Positions 12,836 to 17,320 are shown, counted from the stretch's first letter. The stretch is DNA of 43,473 bases from Cyclobacteriaceae bacterium (GCA_022841475.1 JALHRJ010000037.1:1-43473); one strand, 5' to 3'. The notes: a model not told the origin generated them from the letters alone. Program-made: numbers and translations.

Positions 12836-12941
12836 GTGCTGGTATAAACCTGGCGACATGCACTTGCGTGGTAACGTTGAAAGGCCACCAATCTGCGACG
12901 GGATTTTAAAAGACATAAAAGAAAAACCTAACAAAGAATAG
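12762..12941 (+). CDS. Zinc-ribbon protein, 59 aa
   Basis: ATG 12762 is preceded by GAGGAGGAGACTGACA, a good Shine-Dalgarno. The product has WCPKCNIECWY (CxxCxxxC) and a later Cys in PPICDG, with a basic N-terminus (MPRKTWDPTVKR). That fits a small zinc-binding protein. It overlaps the acidic ORF in another frame and is followed after one base by the 204-aa gene. Confidence 0.6.
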   Translation: MPRKTWDPTVKRTTATAWCPKCNIECWYKPGDMHLRGNVERPPICDGILKDIKEKPNKE

Positions 12942-12942
12942 T

Positions 12943-13557
12943 ATGCAAGAAATAAAAAACTTAACAAAGCTTTCAATCGAAGAGAACATGCTTCTTCAGT
13001 GGGAAAAATTTGATGTTGGCAATATTGCTGTTTTTGAAAACGAATCAGATTTTACTAACATGGCTGACGAACTTGGCCTACAGGGACAGAAAGATTTAAT
13101 TGCTAGTAGTAATGAAAAAGTTATTCCCTTTATGCGTATGACTGGAACTGAAATTCGAATTTGGGAAAATTATTGTCCACAAAAACAAAATTTAGAAGAT
13201 TTCCGGACTACTATTATTCCATATGAAATTATGGAGTTGTTGAAACAAGTTAAGGATAAAATGTATTTTGACTGGATTGAAATTTGGTCTGAAACCCGTG
13301 AAGATATTGACCCTATTATTGTGGGCCATGTATATCGCGACGAGGCTGCTCGTCAATCAAAAAGTAAATATAATTCCATGCAATTTTTAGTTGCACGTTG
13401 GGGTCATTCACTTCGTAAGTTTGAAGAAATAGTTGATATTGTTAAAACTAATTGGCTTCGTAAACGCAAGAATGCTTTATCTTCGTTGGTTAATAATTTA
13501 GAACTTGACGCTGATAAATATTTTAGCGGTCAATCTGTAACAACTTATTTAGAATAA
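12943..13557 (+). CDS. Protein of unknown function, 204 aa
   Basis: Mainly helical and mixed charge, starting MQEIKNLTKLSIEENMLLQWEK. There is a strand-rich middle (YFDWIEIWSETREDIDPIIVGHVYRDE) and a basic C-terminal helix (IVKTNWLRKRKNALSSLV). The middle, with an aromatic strand pair and 'DPIIVGHV', resembles phage proteins that comment on 'DPILVG' ligand domains, but I cannot name a family. Codon use is AT-richer than in neighbouring genes (TTT, AAA, ATT), as if acquired separately. One base separates it from the next gene. Confidence 0.75.
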   Translation: MQEIKNLTKLSIEENMLLQWEKFDVGNIAVFENESDFTNMADELGLQGQKDLIASSNEKVIPFMRMTGTEIRIWENYCPQKQNLEDFRTTIIPYEIMELLKQVKDKMYFDWIEIWSETREDIDPIIVGHVYRDEAARQSKSKYNSMQFLVARWGHSLRKFEEIVDIVKTNWLRKRKNALSSLVNNLELDADKYFSGQSVTTYLE

Positions 13558-13558
13558 T

Positions 13559-13798
13559 ATGCAAAAAGTAGTATATACCTGTGATCAATGTGAAGAAATT
13601 ATTGGTCCTAAAAAACATTTTAGTATGCAGTTTGCTCAACACTCCGGTGTTGCCCAGCCACCACGCACTAAAGGGAATATAAATAGTGACAGCTGGAACA
13701 TTATGAATAAAGGGAAACTTTATGGTAAATTTATTCACCTATGTGGAATTAAATGTGTCACTGCTTACTTTAAACAATTATTAAAACAAACAGAATAA
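13559..13798 (+). CDS. Zinc-finger protein, 79 aa
   Basis: An N-terminal TCDQCEE (CxxC) and C-terminal HLCGIKCVTAYFKQLL (HxCxxxC) form a split zinc site around a polar middle. This is a treble-clef-like arrangement. The start follows the upstream stop by one base and the stop overlaps the next ATG (TAATG). Probably nucleic-acid binding; role unknown. Confidence 0.7.
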   Translation: MQKVVYTCDQCEEIIGPKKHFSMQFAQHSGVAQPPRTKGNINSDSWNIMNKGKLYGKFIHLCGIKCVTAYFKQLLKQTE

Positions 13799-13962
13799 TG
13801 GAAATGTATGGAGAATGCGACGAAAATCGCTGTAAGGACCAAGTCGAAACTGGTTATTGCGAAAGCCACTTGCAAGAAAAATTAGACGAAGCTTTTGAAT
13901 CAGGAAAAAAACAAGGTTATGACGAAGGTTATGACGCTGGTGTAAAAGAATATTCAGATTAA
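13798..13962 (+). CDS. Small acidic Cys-containing protein, 54 aa
   Basis: Starts MEMYGECDENRCKDQVETGYCESHL, with Cys/His spacing C-x4-C-x8-C-x2-H that could bind a metal. It is followed by a helix (QEKLDEAFESGKKQGYDEG) and the repeat GYDEGYDAG. It is the last gene before the bidirectional terminator. Similar 'GYDEGYDAGYEAG' helices end many phage hypothetical proteins. Confidence 0.6.
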   Translation: MEMYGECDENRCKDQVETGYCESHLQEKLDEAFESGKKQGYDEGYDAGVKEYSD

Positions 13963-13990
13963 AAAAAGCCACCCTTTCGGGTGGTTTTTA
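13961..13990. terminator. Bidirectional terminator between small plus genes and the tRNA array
   Basis: AAAAAAAGCCACCC-TTTC-GGGTGGTTTTTA: stem 13968-13974 with 13979-13985, poly-A before and poly-T after. It stops plus-strand transcripts from the left and minus-strand transcripts coming out of the tRNA array. Confidence 0.88.
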
Positions 13991-13999
13991 ATTTGTTTA

Positions 14000-14075
14000 T
14001 GGAGCTGCTACGAGGAATCGAACCCCGAACCACTGATTACAAAACAGTTGTTATTGGCCATTTAACTATAACAGC
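14000..14075 (-). tRNA. tRNA-Thr(TGT)
   Basis: Acceptor GCTGTTA/TAGCAGC, anticodon loop TTTGTAA, normal TTC T loop, encoded CCA. The stem base next to the loop is a T-T mismatch. Last gene of the minus-strand array, just before the bidirectional terminator. Confidence 0.88.
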
Positions 14076-14076
14076 A

Positions 14077-14152
14077 TGGAGCTAGATACCAGAGTTGCAC
14101 TGGTGCATAGACGGTTTGCAATCGTCTGTGTTTCTTACTTCACCAATCTAGC
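14077..14152 (-). tRNA. tRNA-Cys(GCA), G55-type elbow
   Basis: Acceptor GCTAGAT/ATCTAGC, loop TTGCAAA. The T loop is TGCAACT, so position 55 is G instead of T, and the D loop shows A-G where G18-G19 is expected. Encoded CCA. Confidence 0.87.
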
Positions 14153-14153
14153 A

Positions 14154-14228
14154 TGGTTCTAGTGGCAGGCTTCGAACCTGCATTTCAAGCTTCAGAGGCT
14201 AGCGTCCTACCTGTTAGACGACTCTAGA
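14154..14228 (-). tRNA. tRNA-Gln(CTG)
   Basis: Acceptor TCTAGAG/CACTAGA (one mismatch), anticodon loop CTCTGAA, T loop TTCGAAG, encoded CCA. Reads CAG. Confidence 0.87.
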
Positions 14229-14232
14229 ATAT

Positions 14233-14307
14233 TGGTTCTCACTTCAGGCTTCGAACCTGAATTTTGGGATTCAAAGTCCCACGTCCTACCAGTTAGACGA
14301 AACGAGA
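14233..14307 (-). tRNA. tRNA-Gln(TTG)
   Basis: Acceptor TCTCGTT/AGTGAGA with wobbles, anticodon stem TGGGA/TCCCA, loop CTTTGAA, encoded CCA. It is close in sequence to Gln(CTG) beside it, suggesting duplication. Confidence 0.9.
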
Positions 14308-14310
14308 TTA

Positions 14311-14385
14311 TGGAGCTAATTTGCAGAATCGAACTGCAGTCAATCCCATACCAAGGGATTATAATTTCCACTATACGAAACTAGC
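14311..14385 (-). tRNA. tRNA-Thr(GGT)
   Basis: Acceptor GCTAGTT/AATTAGC, anticodon stem ATCCC/GGGAT with loop TTGGTAT, T loop TTCGATT, encoded CCA. Confidence 0.9.
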
Positions 14386-14386
14386 T

Positions 14387-14460
14387 TGGCTCACACGCTG
14401 GGACTCGAACCCAGATTATTCGGTTAACAGCCGAACTTCCTACCGTTGAAAGACACGTGA
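14387..14460 (-). tRNA. tRNA-Asn(GTT)
   Basis: Acceptor TCACGTG/CGTGTGA, anticodon stem TTCGG/CCGAA, loop CTGTTAA, encoded CCA. The discriminator is G, as usual for Asn. Confidence 0.9.
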
Positions 14461-14465
14461 ATATT

Positions 14466-14540
14466 TGGAGTGGTATACGGGAATCGAACCCGTTTCTATT
14501 ACTTGGCAAGCAATCGTCTTTGCCATTGGACGAATACCAC
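14466..14540 (-). tRNA. tRNA-Gly(GCC)
   Basis: Perfect acceptor GTGGTAT/ATACCAC, anticodon stem ATTGC/GTAAT, loop TTGCCAA, T discriminator, encoded CCA. Confidence 0.92.
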
Positions 14541-14543
14541 ATA

Positions 14544-14619
14544 TGGTGCCTTGTAGTGGAATCGAACCACTATATGTTGGGCTTCAACCAACCGCTCTTG
14601 GCCATTGAGCTAACAAAGC
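14544..14619 (-). tRNA. tRNA-Phe(GAA)
   Basis: Acceptor GCTTTGT/ACAAGGC, anticodon stem GTTGG/CCAAC, loop TTGAAGC, encoded CCA. Confidence 0.92.
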
Positions 14620-14621
14620 AT

Positions 14622-14706
14622 TGGTGCACCCATACGGAATCGAACCGCTTATTCCGAAGGACAGCTGGTTTACAGCCAGCGTGCTATCCCACTAGCGAGT
14701 GAGTGC
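14622..14706 (-). tRNA. tRNA-Tyr(GTA)
   Basis: Acceptor GCACTCA/TGGGTGC, anticodon stem GCTGG/CCAGC, loop CTGTAAA, long variable arm as expected for bacterial Tyr, encoded CCA. Confidence 0.93.
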
Positions 14707-14708
14707 AT

Positions 14709-14783
14709 TGGTTCGGGTGTGGGGAATCGAACCCCACTAGCCGGCTTATGAGACCGGAGAGTTCACCAGAACTCTACACCCAA
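14709..14783 (-). tRNA. tRNA-Met(CAT)
   Basis: Acceptor TTGGGTG/CACCCGA, anticodon stem CCGGT/GCCGG, loop CTCATAA. It lacks the three G-C pairs next to the anticodon that mark initiators, so elongator Met is likely. With Ile(TAT) present there is no need to read it as Ile2. Encoded CCA. Confidence 0.85.
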
Positions 14784-14792
14784 TTATTTTTT

Positions 14793-14867
14793 TGGTCGTC
14801 CTACGGAGAATTGCACTCCGGTCTTCTGCTTGAGAAGCAGAAATCCTAGCTACTAGAAGATAAGACG
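14793..14867 (-). tRNA. tRNA-Glu(CTC), G55-type elbow
   Basis: Acceptor CGTCTTA/TAGGACG, anticodon stem TCTGC/GCAGA, loop TTCTCAA. T loop TGCAATT (G55). The D loop TAGTAGCTA has A18-G19 where a usual Glu tRNA has G18-G19. Encoded CCA. Confidence 0.9.
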
Positions 14868-14942
14868 TGGGGTGATTGACGGGTAACGCTCCCGCTTCTT
14901 GGCCTTCACAGGGCCTCGCATTACTTTTATGCTACAACCAAC
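14868..14942 (-). tRNA. tRNA-His(GTG), G55-type elbow
   Basis: The extra 5' G pairs with C73, the hallmark of His. Anticodon stem GGCC/GGCC with loop CTGTGAA. T loop AGCGTTA (A54, G55); D loop TAAAAGTAA (A18-G19). Encoded CCA. It abuts Glu(CTC). Confidence 0.9.
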
Positions 14943-14945
14943 ATA

Positions 14946-15019
14946 TGGCGGTTACAACGGGAATCAAACCCGCACTACATGATCGACAATCAAGCGTGCT
15001 GTCACTACACTATGCAACC
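14946..15019 (-). tRNA. tRNA-Asp(GTC), A19-T56 elbow
   Basis: Acceptor GGTTGCA/TGTAACC, loop TTGTCGA, G discriminator. T loop TTTGATT has T56 instead of C56 and the D loop TAGTGACAG has A19 instead of G19, keeping the pair. Encoded CCA. Confidence 0.9.
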
Positions 15020-15023
15020 GAAT

Positions 15024-15097
15024 TGGCGGGACGCTAGGGAATTGAACCCTAATCATTGGGTTTGGAAGCCAAGGTCTTGCCGTTAGACGAACGACCC
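15024..15097 (-). tRNA. tRNA-Trp(CCA)
   Basis: Acceptor GGGTCGT/GCGTCCC (one mismatch), anticodon arm TTGGC/CCCAA with loop TTCCAAA read as CCA. The G discriminator fits Trp. A reading as Gly(TCC) would break the stem, and a good Gly(TCC) exists at 15738. Encoded CCA. Confidence 0.82.
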
Positions 15098-15099
15098 AC

Positions 15100-15176
15100 T
15101 GGTACGCGCACTTGGAATCGAACCAAGATATTTTGTGTATCGGACAAATGTATAGGCCACTATACGATACGCGCAA
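15100..15176 (-). tRNA. tRNA-Ile(GAT) with C33
   Basis: Acceptor TTGCGCG/TGCGCGT with a T-T mismatch at the first pair, anticodon stem TTTGT/ACAAA, loop CCGATAC: position 33 is C instead of the nearly universal T. Encoded CCA. Confidence 0.82.
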
Positions 15177-15178
15177 AT

Positions 15179-15253
15179 TGGTACGCCGTGAAGGTCTTGC
15201 ACCCTCATCTACTGATGTATAAGATCAGTGCTCTACTTTTGAGCTAACTGCGT
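15179..15253 (-). tRNA. tRNA-Ile(TAT), G55-type elbow
   Basis: Acceptor ACGCAGT/ACGGCGT, anticodon stem CTGAT/ATCAG, loop CTTATAC. TAT is rare in bacteria, which normally read AUA with a lysidine-modified CAT. T loop TGCAAGA (G55), D loop AAAAGTA (A18-G19). Encoded CCA. Confidence 0.9.
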
Positions 15254-15254
15254 A

Positions 15255-15331
15255 TGGTACCCGACCAAGGACTTGCACCCTGCGCCTTCTCCGTGTAAAA
15301 GAGCTGCTCTACCTGCATGAGCTAGACGGGC
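15255..15331 (-). tRNA. tRNA-Val(TAC), G55-type T loop
   Basis: Acceptor GCCCGTC/GTCGGGT, anticodon loop TTTACAC in a slightly imperfect stem. T loop TGCAAGT (G55). The D loop ATGCAGGTA can be aligned with A18-G19 or G18-G19. Encoded CCA. Confidence 0.87.
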
Positions 15332-15335
15332 ATAT

Positions 15336-15410
15336 TGGATCGACCTGTAGGAATCAAACCTACATTCTGGTGTTAGAAGCACCATGTCCTATTCATTGGA
15401 CGAAGGTCGC
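15336..15410 (-). tRNA. tRNA-Arg(TCT), A19-T56 elbow
   Basis: Acceptor GCGACCT/AGGTCGA, anticodon stem TGGTG/CACCA, loop CTTCTAA. T loop TTTGATT (T56) with D loop AATGAATA (A19). Encoded CCA. Confidence 0.9.
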
Positions 15411-15414
15411 ATGT

Positions 15415-15489
15415 TGGTGGGTCTACAAGGACTTGCACCTTGGACGCCCGATTAAGAGTCGGGTGCTTTACTCGTTAGGCTATAAACCC
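15415..15489 (-). tRNA. tRNA-Lys(CTT), G55-type elbow
   Basis: Acceptor GGGTTTA/TAGACCC, anticodon stem CCCGA/TCGGG, loop CTCTTAA. T loop TGCAAGT (G55), D loop with GAGTA (A18-G19). Encoded CCA. Confidence 0.92.
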
Positions 15490-15490
15490 A

Positions 15491-15565
15491 TGGAGTCCCC
15501 TACAGGAATCGAACCTGTATCCTGCAGTCCGTAGCTGCGAGCTCTGTCCATTGAGCTAAAGAGAC
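15491..15565 (-). tRNA. tRNA-Arg(ACG)
   Basis: Acceptor GTCTCTT/AGGGGAC, anticodon stem GCAG/CTGC, loop CTACGGA. A34 would need deamination to inosine by host TadA to read CGU, CGC and CGA. Encoded CCA. Confidence 0.9.
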
Positions 15566-15566
15566 A

Positions 15567-15652
15567 TGGAGGTAGAAGCGGGAGTCGAACCCACAAGACT
15601 ATTACATCTTACAGTTTTCAAGACTGCGGCACACGCCATTGTTAGTTCTACC
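15567..15652 (-). tRNA. tRNA-Ser(TGA)
   Basis: Acceptor GGTAGAA/TTCTACC, anticodon stem GCAGT/ACTGT, loop CTTGAAA, long variable arm as expected for Ser, encoded CCA. Confidence 0.93.
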
Positions 15653-15654
15653 AT

Positions 15655-15730
15655 TGGTGGACCGTAAGGGAATCAAACCCTTTCCTGTGAGGTGCAAGCT
15701 CACTGTGCTAGTCATTATCACTAACAGCCC
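15655..15730 (-). tRNA. tRNA-Ala(TGC), A19-T56 elbow
   Basis: Acceptor GGGCTGT/ACGGTCC (the usual G3-T70 identity pair is present), anticodon stem GTGAG/CTCAC, loop CTTGCAC. T loop TTTGATT with A19 in the D loop. Encoded CCA. Confidence 0.92.
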
Positions 15731-15737
15731 ATAAAAT

Positions 15738-15812
15738 TGGAGCGCAGTACGGGAGTCGAACCCGTGTCCCCACGTTGGAAGCGTGGGATAATAGCCGTTA
15801 TACGAACTACAC
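15738..15812 (-). tRNA. tRNA-Gly(TCC)
   Basis: Acceptor GTGTAGT/ACTGCGC, anticodon stem CCACG/CGTGG, loop CTTCCAA, T discriminator, encoded CCA. Confidence 0.93.
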
Positions 15813-15888
15813 TGGTCAGCCTAGAAGGAATCGAACCTTCATTATTCGTGGACCCAAACCACGTGCCATGCCACTAGGCGATAGACTG
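15813..15888 (-). tRNA. tRNA-Pro(TGG)
   Basis: Acceptor CAGTCTA/TAGGCTG, anticodon stem CGTGG/CCACG, loop TTTGGGT, encoded CCA. It abuts Gly(TCC). Confidence 0.93.
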
Positions 15889-15891
15889 ATA

Positions 15892-15977
15892 TGGAGGAAG
15901 CGAAGGGAGTCGAACCCTTAATCCTTGTTGGGACAGGTCGTTAGCAACGACGTTACCTTGCCAGTAGCGACACTTCC
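15892..15977 (-). tRNA. tRNA-Ser(GCT)
   Basis: Acceptor GGAAGTG/CGCTTCC, anticodon arm GTCG/CGAC with loop TTGCTAA, long variable arm, encoded CCA. Confidence 0.92.
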
Positions 15978-15979
15978 AT

Positions 15980-16055
15980 TGGTACTCTCAACGAGATTCG
16001 AACTCGTGTCATGCGGGTGAAAACCGCATATCCTTGGCCTCTAGACGATAAGAGC
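15980..16055 (-). tRNA. tRNA-Glu(TTC)
   Basis: Acceptor GCTCTTA/TGAGAGT, anticodon stem TGCGG/CCGCA, loop TTTTCAC, normal T loop, encoded CCA. Confidence 0.92.
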
Positions 16056-16059
16056 AAAT

Positions 16060-16137
16060 TGGTACTTCCCCTGGGATTCGAACCCAGAATTGTATGGTTT
16101 CTAAGACCATTGTGTATGCCAGTTCCACCAGAGAAGC
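16060..16137 (-). tRNA. tRNA-Leu(TAG) with short variable arm
   Basis: Acceptor GCTTCTC/GGGAAGT, anticodon stem ATGGT/ACCAT, loop CTTAGAA, Leu-like D arm. Only about 6 nt (ACAATT) separate the anticodon and T stems, whereas bacterial Leu tRNAs normally carry a long variable arm. Encoded CCA. Confidence 0.88.
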
Positions 16138-16143
16138 ACAGCT

Positions 16144-16240
16144 GAACACTAAGCACCGTTTTCATAGTGCGGTCATATGAGTTCCGCTTCTGATACTATT
16201 TTGGGGCAAGTGTCTATAGCAAATGCCTTACTTAATGTTC
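16144..16240. ncRNA. Candidate structured RNA inside the tRNA array, about 97 nt
   Basis: GAACACTAAG (16144-16153) pairs with CTTAATGTTC (16231-16240) over 10 positions with one wobble, and inside it GCGG/CCGC and other stems can form. It sits between tRNA-Leu(TAG) and tRNA-Leu(TAA) in an array where other spacers are 0-13 nt, so it has probably been kept for a function. No T arm, CCA or ORF. Processed with the tRNAs it would be a stable small RNA on the minus strand. Confidence 0.45.
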
Positions 16241-16243
16241 ATG

Positions 16244-16319
16244 TGGTCGATCTTGAAGGATTCGAACCTTCACTGGAACGGGTTTAAGCCGTTTGCCTCT
16301 GCCGTTGGGCTAAAGACCG
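16244..16319 (-). tRNA. tRNA-Leu(TAA) with short variable arm
   Basis: Acceptor CGGTCTT/AAGATCG, anticodon stem AACGG/CCGTT, loop CTTAAAC, normal TTC T loop. The variable region is only 5 nt (CCAGT), unlike usual bacterial Leu. Encoded CCA. Confidence 0.88.
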
Positions 16320-16320
16320 T

Positions 16321-16394
16321 TGGTGAGTTCACAGGGTAACGCTCCCTGGTCGAGTGGTTAAAAGCCACCTGCTCTACTATTGAGCTATAAACTC
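16321..16394 (-). tRNA. tRNA-Lys(TTT), G55-type elbow
   Basis: Acceptor GAGTTTA/TGAACTC, anticodon stem GTGG/CCAC with loop CTTTTAA. T loop AGCGTTA (A54, G55) as in the His gene; D loop AATAGTA (A18-G19). Encoded CCA. Confidence 0.9.
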
Positions 16395-16395
16395 A

Positions 16396-16478
16396 TGGTA
16401 CTCAAGAAGAGAGTCGAACTCTTATCCCAATGGGCACGAGGTTTGAGCTCGCTGCGTATGCCATTCCGCCACTTGAGT
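16396..16478 (-). tRNA. tRNA-Leu(CAA)
   Basis: Perfect acceptor ACTCAAG/CTTGAGT, anticodon stem GCGAG/CTCGT, loop CTCAAAC, long variable arm, classical Leu D arm, encoded CCA. First tRNA of the minus-strand array. Confidence 0.93.
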
Positions 16479-16487
16479 AAAATAAAA

Positions 16488-16505
16488 GCACCTAGGTTTA
16501 GGTGC
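16488..16505. terminator. Hairpin just before the tRNA array
   Basis: GCACCTA(16488-16494)-GGTT-TAGGTGC(16499-16505). On the minus strand the stem is followed by TTTTATTTTA, the form of an intrinsic terminator, only 10 nt before the first tRNA. It may attenuate rather than stop transcription into the array. Confidence 0.6.
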
Positions 16506-16519
16506 AACTTGGTGTATTT

Positions 16520-16621
16520 CTATATCTGGAGAGTCTGTGGTTGTCCAGTAGTTACATCAAATTGTACCTTTCTTGTTATCATATTCGGGTGTATTTTGGG
16601 TGCCCCAAAAACCCGCAACAT
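16520..16621 (-). CDS. Small protein, 33 aa
   Basis: Starts MLRVFGAPKIHPNM and ends QPQTLQI, with a basic centre. No family recognised and no obvious Shine-Dalgarno. A TATAAT at 16654-16659 on the same strand lies about 32 nt upstream, so this would be the first reading frame of the tRNA-array transcript. It may be a leader peptide acting on the hairpin that follows (inference). A chance ORF is possible. Confidence 0.35.
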   Translation of the reverse strand: MLRVFGAPKIHPNMITRKVQFDVTTGQPQTLQI

Positions 16622-16653
16622 GGCTGCGAATCCCGAGTGATTTAATTGATAAC

Positions 16654-16659
16654 ATTATA
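16654..16659 (-). promoter_or_regulatory. Candidate -10 of the tRNA-array promoter
   Basis: TATAAT on the minus strand (ATTATA on plus) with no clear -35. It is the only good -10 found between the terminator at 16724-16750 and the first tRNA, so the array is probably transcribed from here. Confidence 0.5.
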
Positions 16660-16723
16660 GCTTTCATAAACATAGAGTATCATGGCAATCAAAAATATGT
16701 CAAACTGAAAACTGTGGAAAAAT

Positions 16724-16750
16724 AAAACCGCCTTCTAGAGAGGCGGTTTT
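16724..16750. terminator. Bidirectional terminator
   Basis: AAAACCGCCT-TCTAGAG-AGGCGGTTTT, stem 16724-16733 with 16741-16750. It ends the tiny lysine-rich gene on the minus strand and insulates the tRNA promoter. Confidence 0.88.
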
Positions 16751-16756
16751 AGGTAG

Positions 16757-16846
16757 CTATTTTTTCTTTTTCTTAGCTACAGCCTTTTTGGTAGCCTTTT
16801 TAAGGACTGCTTTTACAGGCTTTACTTTTGATGATACTTTTTTCAT
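16757..16846 (-). CDS. Lysine-rich basic peptide, 29 aa
   Basis: The peptide is about half Lys with Ala and Val (KVSSKVKPVKAVLKKATKK, then AVAKKKKK), like the tail of histone H1 or bacterial HU-like lysine-rich repeats. It should bind DNA or RNA without sequence choice. It forms its own transcription unit: an extended -10 (TGTTATAAT) 6 nt before the ATG gives a leaderless mRNA, and a strong terminator follows 6 nt after the stop. Such isolation of a 29-codon gene argues that it is real and highly expressed. Role (DNA packing, RNA binding) is inference. Confidence 0.6.
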   Translation of the reverse strand: MKKVSSKVKPVKAVLKKATKKAVAKKKKK

Positions 16847-16852
16847 ACAAAG

Positions 16853-16861
16853 ATTATAACA
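16853..16861 (-). promoter_or_regulatory. Extended -10 promoter of the lysine-rich gene, leaderless
   Basis: TGTTATAAT on the minus strand with TATAAT at 16853-16858 and the ATG after 6 nt (16847-16852). Same layout as at 3907-3921. Confidence 0.65.
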
Positions 16862-16872
16862 TAAATATAGGA

Positions 16873-16901
16873 AAAAGAGTGGCATGGTTATCCACTCTTT
16901 T
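16873..16901. terminator. Bidirectional terminator downstream of the HNH gene
   Basis: AAAAGAGTGG(16873-16882)/CCACTCTTTT(16892-16901) around a 9-nt loop, with A and T tracts built into the stem. It follows the HNH gene on the minus strand at a distance of about 110 nt. Confidence 0.85.
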
Positions 16902-17011
16902 GACTGGCGTCGTTTGGAAGGGTCCTGGCTGGAGTTCAGGTAGGACTACGGTAAGTGCCACCAATCCATTTACGGATTTGTGACATCAGGCAGGCATAAT
17001 GATATATGCGT

Positions 17012-17320
17012 TCAAGTAAATTGATCGCACGGCACGTAGGCGTTACCTCGCGTGCGCAAGCTGGACAAGTATTCATCATGTTCTCCCTTGAGCCAACGTA
17101 CAGTTTGTTCGATAATGTACGAGCGCTCCATTTCTTCCCACAAAAAAGTGAGATCGTCTATAACATCATGGCACACCCTGCAAAGGTGAAGCAGTGGAGA
17201 GTTCCTCCCCGCTGGAAACCTGCGCTTAGGTAGGATATGATGTTTGGTTAATTCTCGGAGTTTATGGCACCGAGGGCAAAGACCATACGAGCTACTTCGC
17301 CCGCAACAATTATCATTCAT
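17012..17320 (-). CDS. HNH endonuclease, 102 aa
   Basis: I chose ATG 17320 because CAGGAGG lies 8 nt before it; a longer reading upstream has no such site. The product has CxxC (GLCPRCHKL), the HH pair (TKHHILPKRRF), an Asn in NSPLLHLC and CRVCHDVIDDL, the beta-beta-alpha-metal layout of HNH enzymes with two zinc-binding Cys pairs. It is free-standing beside the lysis genes. HNH genes here may be homing endonucleases or packaging helpers; next to a tRNA array a homing role is attractive but unproven. Confidence 0.85.
   Translation of the reverse strand: MNDNCCGRSSSYGLCPRCHKLRELTKHHILPKRRFPAGRNSPLLHLCRVCHDVIDDLTFLWEEMERSYIIEQTVRWLKGEHDEYLSSLRTRGNAYVPCDQFT

Noticed and set aside
14457..15247. 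Short ORFs within the tRNA array
   Set aside because: They run through tRNA genes on the opposite strand and have no initiation signals.
16905..16975. Possible plus-strand tRNA ending in GTGCCACCA
   Set aside because: The acceptor stem has two mismatches and no proper T arm or anticodon arm could be drawn.
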